From contig JAEUKI010000083.1 of the NCBI GenBank assembly GCA_016793325.1, positions 1 through 39,359 on the forward strand: DNA of 39,359 nt, written 5' to 3'. The translations under genes and the position numbers were made by a program. Source of the stretch: Myxococcales bacterium. GTDB taxonomy: Bacteria > Myxococcota_A > Polyangia > Polyangiales > Ga0077539. This document shows, one piece after another, positions 6,133 to 14,900 of this stretch. Within the stretch, counting starts at the first letter, position 1, and each line of letters begins with the position of its first letter. The notes below the pieces were generated by a model. That model did not search any database. It saw only the letters and a program-made list of their open reading frames with translations, and was not told the origin of the DNA.

Positions 6133-8747
6133 CGCCCGCCCCTCCGCAAGAAGAGGAGCGCCGCGGCCCGCGCCGCTCGTCCGCGCTGGACGTCCATCAC
6201 CGCCCAAAGGAGCGCGTCCGCGTCCCGTGACGGCGCCGAGAGACCACGACACGACAGCGCGAGCGTCAGGTGCAGCTCGCGCTCGACGGGCGCGGACTCG
6301 CGAAGCTCCCCGATCCTTTGGATCGCCTCGACAGGATCGACTGCGCTCTCAGCGAGCTTGACGAGCTCATCCTCGGGGAGCCACAGGAGTCGCGCCATCG
6401 CCCTCGGGAGGTGCTCGTCGTCGCCGTCGTCTGCGGTGTCCTCCATGTTTGCCCAGGCGCTCCCGCACAGCTCGAGGACGAGCTCTCTCTCGACGCTCCG
6501 CGCTGCAGCGTTTCGGGCGAGCAGCGCAGCTCCCTCAGCGCCGCGAGGCGCGAGCGCGGCGACGTCGAGCGCCCGCAACACGGCGAGCAGCTCCGCGCAA
6601 CGCTCGGCGCCGCGCGTCCGCGCGCGCGAAGCGGCGAGCCGCGGCACTGAACGAGCTCGGTCGGCGATCACCACCGCTGCGCGAGACGAGCCCGCGGCGG
6701 CGATGTAGACGCCCGCCTCGCGCGTCGACCCTGCCGGGACGAGTCGAGCCCCCGCGTCGCCGCCGAGCTCAACCCGATACACCTTCGCTTCGTCATCCGG
6801 GCTTAGGACGCTGATGGGGTCTGACGACGCGTCGAATCGAAGGCCGGGCGGCGTCGCGGTCAGCGCTGCGACCGTGGTCCACGCGTCATCGTCCGCCTCG
6901 CGCGCTAAGATATCTACCCTGCTCGGCGCGGCGAGCTCAGCGCTCTGCTCAGCGTAGAGCTTCGCGATTCGCTGCGCGAGCCGAGGGAGGGAGCGCTGCT
7001 CGTCGCGGTCCAACACGAGCGCCTTCGGCTCTCGATCGTCGAGCCGCAACGCGAGCTCCAGCGTGATCCCCGCCATCGCGTCGATGTCGAGCGAGCACTG
7101 CGCGGACACGAGATGGTTGATCGTGGCGTCATCAGGTCGGAGCGCGGCCCGCCAACGCGCTGCTGGAGCGCCAGGACGCCTCGTGGCGGTGATCTTGATT
7201 GACGCGAGCGCGCGCGCCGAGGGCCCTGATCGCACGACGAGCTCGTGCTCGCCTGCCACGAGCGGCGGCGTGCGGACGAGGATCCTCCCGGCGGCGTCCT
7301 CGCCCACTTCAGCGGCGACCTCGGCGACGCCCGTCTTCATCGCCGCGACGATGTCAGGCTGCCGGTCAGCGTCCTCGAGCTCGAGCCAGGCGCGTCGCCC
7401 TTCTTCGTACGTGAGGTGACCGTTGCTCTGCCGAAGCGGAGGCGTGATGCGAGGGCTGAGCCGCGCGCGGCCCGCGGCGCGTCGAGCGCTGAGCGTGGCC
7501 AAGGTCCCGTCGTCCAGCCGGCCGAACAGCGCGATCATCGCGCCCGACCCGCGCACCTTCCGGCGGGTCATCCGCGTGGGCGTGGCTGCGTCGCTCGCGA
7601 GAAGGATCGCCGCGTCTTCGCCTGATCGAAGCTCCTCGGCGCTTTCGTACGCGTCGTCGCCCGATTGCACGAACACGACAGGCGCGTTGAACGTCCGTTC
7701 GAACGGTCCCTTCAGCGCCTGCGGAACCTCGTCGTCGCTCTCCTCCGGGACGACCTTGACCGCGATCTTGAGCGGCAGCGTCGGCGAGTCGATCTGCACG
7801 ACCGCCGTCCCCTGCATCGCGTCGCTCAAGCGCGCAGCGCCAGCCCGCTTGCCTCCTGCCTGGACGCGCAGCTCGGCGGCGGTCCGAGCGAACGCGAGCA
7901 CGCGCTCGTTGGTCGTGTCGATCGGGCCGAGTCGGACGTTCACCTGCGCCGGCGCGTCGCGCGCGCAGGTGAGCGCGAGCTCGATCGGGACTGATAGCTG
8001 AGGCGCGCGTGGGGCTCGCTTGACCTCCCCGCGCGCGTCATCGACCAGCTCACGCGCGACCTCATCCTGCTGAAGCGCGTCCCACGCGCGCTGAGCCCAC
8101 TCGGCTCCGCTCGAGCTCGCGGAGCGGAAGAGCACCGCTCGTCCGACCTTTTCGAGCGCGTCGGAGTTCTCGATGATCCCCAACACGAAGAGCGGAAAGC
8201 CCGAGACAGCTGCCAAGCGCTGCGCGAAGTCTGCGCGCCACGGCTCGCTGATCGAAGCCGGGGTGAGCCCGAGCTTGGCGGCCTTGGCGATCGCCGCTGC
8301 GACGTGTCGGAGCGCGGGCCTCGGCATCAACGCGTGCACGAGCGGCCAGCTCATCAGCGAGAACTGCGCGGCGAGCTCTCCGACGGGCGTGAGCCCGCCG
8401 TGCGCAGCGCTGAACCGCTCGAACTCTCTCGCGACCAACCTCCGTGCGTCGTGCTCGCGTAGATCCATCGCGTCGCTTCGGAGGCGCTCGTGCAGCAAAG
8501 GCCAGAACGAGAACTGGTCCCTCCAGTCGACCTCGAACGCGAGATCCGCGATGACGCACACGAGCAGCGCCCCGAGGTCCTCCGCGCTCGCGCCCGCGCT
8601 CAGCGACTCGCGCAATAGGTCGCGATCGGCTTTGCGCTGAGCGGGGTCGAGCGACACAACCTCGATCGCCGCGAGGGGCGACGCGTCTGTCTCTCGTCGC
8701 CGTCCGATCGCCTCGCGGATCTCTCGGATTCGCGCCGCCGCGTTCAT
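6129..8747 (-). CDS. Unrecognised 872-aa subunit of the leftward operon
   Basis: I do not recognise the family. The N-terminal 240 residues or so look helical and contain FSFWPLLHERL, ERFSAAHGGLTPVGELAAQF and SWPLVHALMP, which suggest a conserved domain. The middle (about 250-760) is richer in beta-type segments with PIELALTC and VNVRLGP. The last 110 residues are helical again (LLAVLRALD, LPRAMARLLWLPEDEL). No P-loop, zinc cluster, nuclease motif, signal peptide or membrane segment is visible. Both ends are coupled by 4-bp ATGA overlaps, to the SNF2 gene before it and the nuclease gene after it. This argues for a stoichiometric structural or adaptor role in the same complex (inference). Confidence 0.85.
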   Translation of the reverse strand: MNAAARIREIREAIGRRRETDASPLAAIEVVSLDPAQRKADRDLLRESLSAGASAEDLGALLVCVIADLAFEVDWRDQFSFWPLLHERLRSDAMDLREHDARRLVAREFERFSAAHGGLTPVGELAAQFSLMSWPLVHALMPRPALRHVAAAIAKAAKLGLTPASISEPWRADFAQRLAAVSGFPLFVLGIIENSDALEKVGRAVLFRSASSSGAEWAQRAWDALQQDEVARELVDDARGEVKRAPRAPQLSVPIELALTCARDAPAQVNVRLGPIDTTNERVLAFARTAAELRVQAGGKRAGAARLSDAMQGTAVVQIDSPTLPLKIAVKVVPEESDDEVPQALKGPFERTFNAPVVFVQSGDDAYESAEELRSGEDAAILLASDAATPTRMTRRKVRGSGAMIALFGRLDDGTLATLSARRAAGRARLSPRITPPLRQSNGHLTYEEGRRAWLELEDADRQPDIVAAMKTGVAEVAAEVGEDAAGRILVRTPPLVAGEHELVVRSGPSARALASIKITATRRPGAPAARWRAALRPDDATINHLVSAQCSLDIDAMAGITLELALRLDDREPKALVLDRDEQRSLPRLAQRIAKLYAEQSAELAAPSRVDILAREADDDAWTTVAALTATPPGLRFDASSDPISVLSPDDEAKVYRVELGGDAGARLVPAGSTREAGVYIAAAGSSRAAVVIADRARSVPRLAASRARTRGAERCAELLAVLRALDVAALAPRGAEGAALLARNAAARSVERELVLELCGSAWANMEDTADDGDDEHLPRAMARLLWLPEDELVKLAESAVDPVEAIQRIGELRESAPVERELHLTLALSCRGLSAPSRDADALLWAVMDVQRGRAARAAALLFLRRGGR

Positions 8748-11700
8748 TCGCGCACCTCCACGACTGCCGCGCAGAGCACCCTCAGCCGCGCCGCTTCCCT
8801 TGCGCCGACCTCTACGAGTCCGCGTGCGACGTCGACGAGTCGACCGAGCAGCTCCGCGTCATCGAGGTCGCGCTGGCGAGCGTCTCGCTGTCGTCTCCCC
8901 ATGTCGCCTGAGTCGAGCCAAGCGTCGCGATCGCGCCGCCGCTTCGCGACGGTCCGCTCGACCTCGAAGCCCGCTTCGCGAGCAAAGTCGTCAATCGCGG
9001 ATTGAACTGCCTCGACGTCGTCGGGCGACGGCGCCGCTTCTTCGAGCGACTCGAGGCGCTGCCGCACCTCCGTGGCTGAGACGCTGCTGCTGCTCGACTC
9101 TGCCACGCGAAGGGCGTCGATGAGGCGTTCACGCGCGTCGTCGGAGAGCGGCGCCGCGCTCTTGACGTCACACGCGACGCGACGCACGCGCACCGGCACG
9201 CGCATCCTCGTCATCCGGGATAGCCCGCGGATCATGCCAGCCCACTCGGTGGCCAGCGTTTCGGAGAGGCTCGCGGTCGCGAGCGCCCGACGCGAGGCGG
9301 TCCAGCCGATGGCCTCGCCGCCGTGCCCGGGAAAGCTGCGGCAAAGCGCGAGCAGGTAAGCGCCGGGCTTCACCCCCTCGACGCTGCGTACGGTCAGCCG
9401 CGCCAGCGCGAGGCTCGGGTCACGGAGGAGGTCCTGCTCGAGGTCGACGAAGAGCGGGTGACGCGGGCTGAAGAAGTCGCTGCTGCGTGAGCGAATCCAT
9501 CGACGCTCTCCGAGTCGGCGCGTGGTCAATCGAAGCGAGCGCACCTCCTCGGATTGCATCGCGGCGACCTCAGGGTTGTGCGTCAGCGACCTCCGCCGAC
9601 GCAAGCCAGCCGACAGCCGCGGGAGGTGCAACTGGTCTTCGTCTCCGATCGGCCACCGCAGCAGCAGGTCGTCATCGTGTTCTTGGACGGACAGCCCACA
9701 ATCGTTGAGCGCGTCCGCGAGGCTCGATGCTCGGAGTCGAACTTCGCGCTCGTCGGACGTTGCCTCAGCGTCGAGGTCGAGGGCGGCGCCGCCGTCGTCA
9801 TCGATCGGCTGACGAGCGACCTCGTCGAGCGCTGCGCGAACTCGCTCCTCCCACGACTGCTCCGAGCGCGAGCTCGACAGTTGGAGCACCGCGCGCTCGA
9901 CGTCCGCGCTGAACTCCGCGGGCCTCGAGTTGAAGATGTTCAGGCGCTCGTAGACGTCGAGGAGCTGATCTGACGGGAGCATCGGGTGCGTGAGCGAGTA
10001 GACGCGCACCACGCCTGCGCGCTGCCCGAGGCGATCGAGCCGACCCACCCACTGCTGAGCGAGGGTCGGAGACCATGGGACGTCGTGGAGGATGAGCGCG
10101 GAGGCGAACTGGAGGTTGAGCCCTGCGGAGGCCGCGTCGTTGGCGACCAGCGCGGGCGAGCCTCCGCGCTCTGCGCGCTCAAAGGACCAGAGGTTCGCGA
10201 GCATCGAGTCCTTGCTCACGTCGCCGCTCCGAAGCCCCTCGAGCATGGCGTCCTGATCGCGGTCGAGCACCGCGACGGGGCCGATCGCGTCCGGCTCGCG
10301 CCAGTACGCTAGCTCGTCGGGGGCTGTCGTGCGCAGCCCGCCGCGGAGCAGCGCGTCGCGGAGCGCCTCCACGACACGCCTGCGAGTCTCGGCGAACTCG
10401 CAGCGGATGACGATCTTGGCGTTCGGATCGTCGTGCCAGATCGTCGCGCAGAGATCGAGGAGCGCCTCGCGCTTCGCGTCGAGCGCACGCTCGTCGCCGC
10501 GCGGCCGTACCGCTGCCAGCTGCGATCGAAGCTCGCGCGCGCCCGACGCCGACGCGAGCGCATCCCAACTCGAAGAGGCCCGCGCTACAACCTTGTCGAG
10601 GTCGTCTAGCTCCAAAGCGCGCGCCGCACGCAGCAGCGCGAGCTCTGCCTCCGAGTACTCGATTGGAACGCGGATCAACTCGCGGCGCGCCACGAGCCCG
10701 CTCGGGAGCGCCGCGCGCCTCGAGCGCAAGACCCTCTCGAGCGGCGTCTCTCGCCGCAGAGTCTCTCTCTCTCTCCGCGCTGCCTCAGGATCGAGGGAGC
10801 GGATGGACCCGTCGACCTCCCGAGCGCGAACCAGCGCGGCGCCGACGCGCTCGGCACGCTCGTGCGCTGTCTCGGCCTCCGCGCGGTCCGCGGGAGGCCA
10901 CTTCGGGTCAACGAGGCTTACTGCCCACGAGAAACCTCCGAACTGGGCGACGGCGCCTCGCGCTCGCCTCGTCTCGCGAGGCGTCGCGGTCAGCAGGAGC
11001 ACGCTCTTGGTTTGACCGACGATCTGCTCGACAGCCTCTCGCTGCAGCTGGTTCAGCTTGTGTGCTTCGTCCACAACCAGCAGGTCAACCTCGACGCTGT
11101 GCGTCAGCAGCGCAGGCAGCGCGTCGTGCTCGAGCAGCGTGATGCCGCGCGGGTTCGCCTCGTCGAAGCATCGCTCGGGCGCGCGTGGATCGAAGATCGG
11201 CGCCAAGTCGTCCGCCCGTCGCGCTAGGACGCGCCGCTCTGTGCGGCGCCGCACCTCGAGCGACCACTGAAAGAGCAGCTCCTTCGGCGCGCTGATCGCG
11301 CAGCGCAGCCCAGGCGACGCGGAGGAGAGCGCGCTCCAGATCATCAACGCTTCGAGCGATTTTCCGAGCCCGACCTCGTCTGCGAGCACCCATCGAACCG
11401 TCGGCGCTTCGAGCGCCCGCCGCACGACGGCGAGCTGGTGTTCGAGCAGCGCGCAGTCGATCCACGTCGCGCCGTGCATGCCGTCGGCTTCGAACGCGGC
11501 CCGCGCTTCGAGCGTGGCCCAGCGGGCAGCGAATCGCCTCGCCGCCGTGAACTTGTTGAACCTCGCGCTCGCCTCCGCCAGCTTCGCGAACGAGGTCGCC
11601 GGTCCGTCTGCGAACGGCACGACGCCGGGCCAGACGATGGGCTTCGCTTCGTGCTGAGGCGTTTCTGTGTCGCCGAACGGCGTGTCGAGCCTCGCTCGTC

Positions 11701-11941
11701 CACCGCCGAGCACTTCGGCGACGACCGCCCGATCGCCTATCGCCCCGCGGATACCGGACACGCTGACGGCCTGCCCATCGTGCAGCGCGGTCGGAAAGAG
11801 CTCGCTTTCTCCGCGCCGCGCGCAGACTGCTCCGCGCGGGTCGACGACCCACGGCGGCAGTCCGCTGTCATCGTCAACGGCCCACGTGATGACCGTTGGT
11901 CCTTGATCGTCGTCCGCTGCGACGAGGCCGAGACGCGGCAT
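8744..11941 (-). CDS. SNF2/RapA-like DNA translocase
   Basis: A 1065-aa superfamily-2 ATPase. Motifs: I LADEVGLGKSLEA (about 185-197), II VVDEAHKLN (about 286-294), III LLLTATP, V ASAGLNLQFA (about 605) and VI QWVGRLDRLGQ (about 630-640). The VPWSP...QWVGRLDRLGQ...VYSL arrangement is characteristic of RapA-like members. A region of about 400 residues after the core has no recognised domain. The frame remains open upstream to 12409, but that stretch is a shadow of the DUF1998 helicase. The true ATG at 11941 overlaps the preceding stop by one base (TAATG), giving tight translational coupling. SNF2 proteins of this kind occur in several defence systems (DpdE and DISARM-associated proteins), usually as dsDNA translocases. 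Confidence 0.92.
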   Translation of the reverse strand: MPRLGLVAADDDQGPTVITWAVDDDSGLPPWVVDPRGAVCARRGESELFPTALHDGQAVSVSGIRGAIGDRAVVAEVLGGGRARLDTPFGDTETPQHEAKPIVWPGVVPFADGPATSFAKLAEASARFNKFTAARRFAARWATLEARAAFEADGMHGATWIDCALLEHQLAVVRRALEAPTVRWVLADEVGLGKSLEALMIWSALSSASPGLRCAISAPKELLFQWSLEVRRRTERRVLARRADDLAPIFDPRAPERCFDEANPRGITLLEHDALPALLTHSVEVDLLVVDEAHKLNQLQREAVEQIVGQTKSVLLLTATPRETRRARGAVAQFGGFSWAVSLVDPKWPPADRAEAETAHERAERVGAALVRAREVDGSIRSLDPEAARRERETLRRETPLERVLRSRRAALPSGLVARRELIRVPIEYSEAELALLRAARALELDDLDKVVARASSSWDALASASGARELRSQLAAVRPRGDERALDAKREALLDLCATIWHDDPNAKIVIRCEFAETRRRVVEALRDALLRGGLRTTAPDELAYWREPDAIGPVAVLDRDQDAMLEGLRSGDVSKDSMLANLWSFERAERGGSPALVANDAASAGLNLQFASALILHDVPWSPTLAQQWVGRLDRLGQRAGVVRVYSLTHPMLPSDQLLDVYERLNIFNSRPAEFSADVERAVLQLSSSRSEQSWEERVRAALDEVARQPIDDDGGAALDLDAEATSDEREVRLRASSLADALNDCGLSVQEHDDDLLLRWPIGDEDQLHLPRLSAGLRRRRSLTHNPEVAAMQSEEVRSLRLTTRRLGERRWIRSRSSDFFSPRHPLFVDLEQDLLRDPSLALARLTVRSVEGVKPGAYLLALCRSFPGHGGEAIGWTASRRALATASLSETLATEWAGMIRGLSRMTRMRVPVRVRRVACDVKSAAPLSDDARERLIDALRVAESSSSSVSATEVRQRLESLEEAAPSPDDVEAVQSAIDDFAREAGFEVERTVAKRRRDRDAWLDSGDMGRRQRDARQRDLDDAELLGRLVDVARGLVEVGAREAARLRVLCAAVVEVRE

Positions 11942-14900
11942 TACAGCAGCCTCCGGACTTGCTCCATGGCTGCAGGCAGCGCGCGGGACACGTCGAGGTA
12001 GCTCACGGAGGCGACAGTCGTGATCGGGCACACCGCGCCAGCCTCGATGGCCAGCGCTTCGTCGTCCGGGACGCCCTGCGAGAACGGATGGTGGATCGCT
12101 GGCACGACGAGCTGGCCGTCGGGGCGGCGAATCGCGAGCGGCGCTCGGCGCGGCCCCAGCGCTGTCTCGACCTCGTGATCCCGCAGCACCTGGCCCCACT
12201 CGAACAGCTCGACCCAGCTCGCCATCGCGTCGTACGCGCGCCGCGAGCGCTCCTCGTCGATCCGCGCTGGCGAGCCGGAGCGCGCGCACTCGAGCAGGTC
12301 GAGCGCGAGCAGCCGGTCCATCGAGCCGTGCTCGAAGCTGTTCTTGAAGCTGAGAAGGCAGGAGTAGCACGCGCGGTCGCACGGAGGCTGCGGCGCGCGA
12401 GACTCCCACGGCGCGTGTGTGAGCAGCGCGCGCGCAGCGTCGAACAGCTGCGGGAGCCGGCGCGCTAGCTCGACGACGTATCCTGCGCCGCCCGCGAGCT
12501 GATCGTACAAGTAGACCTCGACGGCGGAGGTGTCGGGTCCTTCAGCGTTGAACGCGGGGCGATAGCCCGCGATCACCTCGCCTCCTTCGATCTCCAACAC
12601 CATCGATGCAGCGAGGGAGAGCGCTGTCGAGAGCGACCTCATCGCGATGTCGAACACTGGAACCCGCACGCCGGGCCGAAGCTGCTGCGGGGCGGGGATC
12701 GTGAAGCGAAGCAAGAGCACGTCTGTCAGGAAGCTCGTTCCCAAGAAGACGTTCTCGAGGAGGTTGGGTGAATCGCACTTGCGTGAGTAGCCGGTAGGCT
12801 GCGGCCTCGGCGCGGAGTGCGAGCTGAGCAGTCGAATGCTGCCGCGCTGCGGTTCAATCGCGAAGCACGAGGTGCAGAGCCGAAAGCCCTCGTCGCTGGG
12901 GCCGCGATTCGTTACGAGCACCGCCCACCCGTCAGCCACGGTCTCGTTGAGATACGCCCTGACGTTCGCGAACCCTTCGACCGACGACCACTCGCTTGGC
13001 GACGGACTCTCTGCGACGAGGATCGCGCGACCCGGTCTCGAGTTGAGGTCTGGGTTGGGGTCTGTGTCAGCTGGCAGCGTAACCGCGTGCGCGAAGCCGG
13101 GCGGGCGGATCCATTTCGACGCCGGTCGACTCGCGATGTCCGAGTCGCCGCAGGCGGGGCAGGACTCGAACGGCGTGGGCGAGAGCCTCCCGAACTCACA
13201 CCGCTCGCAGTAGTAGAAGCTCTCCTGCTGCTTGATCGCGGCAGCGATGTCCGACTCGATCGGCGCGTGCAGCGCGGTCGAGGTCCACGATCGTCCGTCG
13301 ATGAAGACCGTACGCCCTGGAGCGTACTCCGAGAGCGCGAGGCTGAGGGCGCGCTGAGGGGCGTAGCGGACCTTGTTGCGCGCGTCTCGCGGGCTGGCGC
13401 CGAGGCCGTTGGTCGCTTCGAACACATGGAGCGCGACGAGGTCCGTCGGGAACGCGTACTTCGGGAGCACCCCTCGATACAGCAGCAGCTCGAGCAGCGA
13501 GGCTGGGCTGCTCTGCTCCGATTCGTCGAGGTCCTCGAGCTCGGCGACGCCTGCTTCGCGCTCTTCAGCGACGACGGTCCTCAGCGCTGCCTCGACGTCC
13601 CGAAGCGTTGACGTAGCGAAGTCCGAGAGGATCTGCGCGCGTCCCGCCACGTTCGGAGGCAGCCATCGATCGAGCGCCGCGCGCAGCTCCGTTCTGACAT
13701 CTTCGCGGTCGAGCCACGCGCGGAAATTGTCGAGCGTCATCGGATTGCTCGGCGAGTCAGGCCGAATGAACGCGAGCGTGGGGCCCAGCGACGCCATGAG
13801 GCTCGCCGCAGCGGGGTCTGAGTCGGCTGAGCTCGCCTCGCCGGGCATCGCGAACGCCGCGAACCGCTGCAATACGAACGCGTTGACGTGGCGCCGCGCG
13901 AGCCGAGCGTTCGAGAGGTTGAGCATCGGATCCGGGACTGGGTCCTTGATCAGCCGCCGCGGGTTGTCGAAGGAGTGCTGGTTGTGACCGTCCTGGTCAG
14001 CGAACGCGAGGACGGTGGCGATCGCGTTCCCTCTGCGACCGGCTCGGCCGGCGCGCTGTTGGTAGTTCGCGCGACCCGGGGGCATGTTTCGGAGAGCGAC
14101 AGCCGAGAGATCGCCGATGTCGATGCCGACCTCCATCGTGGTCGTGCAAGACAGCACGTCAATCGCGGAGCGCATGCCGTCGACGTCCTTCGCGGTGATG
14201 TCTTGAAACGCGAGCTCGTGCCGCTCCGCGCGCGTCTGCACCTCTCCCGCGACGCCGGTGAGCGCGGCGGAGTGTTCGCGCGCGACGAGCGGACGAGGGG
14301 GCTCGTCGGTCCTCAGCGCCGCGGTCCGATAGTAGCCCTTTCGCGCGTCGAACCTTCGTCGCGCGACCGACCCCGCTTCGAGCCGCTCCATCTCGCCCGA
14401 GGTCTCGCAGTGCACGCAGCTCGCGCCGGGCAACATCGCGCACTGGACACGGGAGCATCGTCCGCAGCGAGCCCAAGAAGCGAGCTGTTCTTCGGTCACC
14501 GGCGATACTGTCACCTTGCCGGCGTCGAGGATGATCTCGTCGGCCTGCACGGACGCGTCGCTCGCGAACGTCTGACGCAGCGTCGGCAGCCATCGTGTCG
14601 CGAACTCATCCTGCGCGCTCGAGCCCCACGCCGCGGTGATCGCCGCGAGGAGCCCCCGGAATTTTCCACGGCTCCCGGTACCGGCGAGCCACGTCGACGC
14701 GCCCTCGAGCGAGCTCGCGTCCACGATCGATGCGCCGGCCTTCTCGACGAACTCCTCGAGCCAGAGCGAGACCACGCTCACGCGCGCGTTTTCGGGAATG
14801 CTGTCGGCTGAGAGCTGCTCCGAGAGCTTCTTCGCCACGCGCTTCGTCGGCGAAAACTGAGCGAGGCCGAGCGCTGTGAGCCCGGTGTGCTTGTTTCGGA

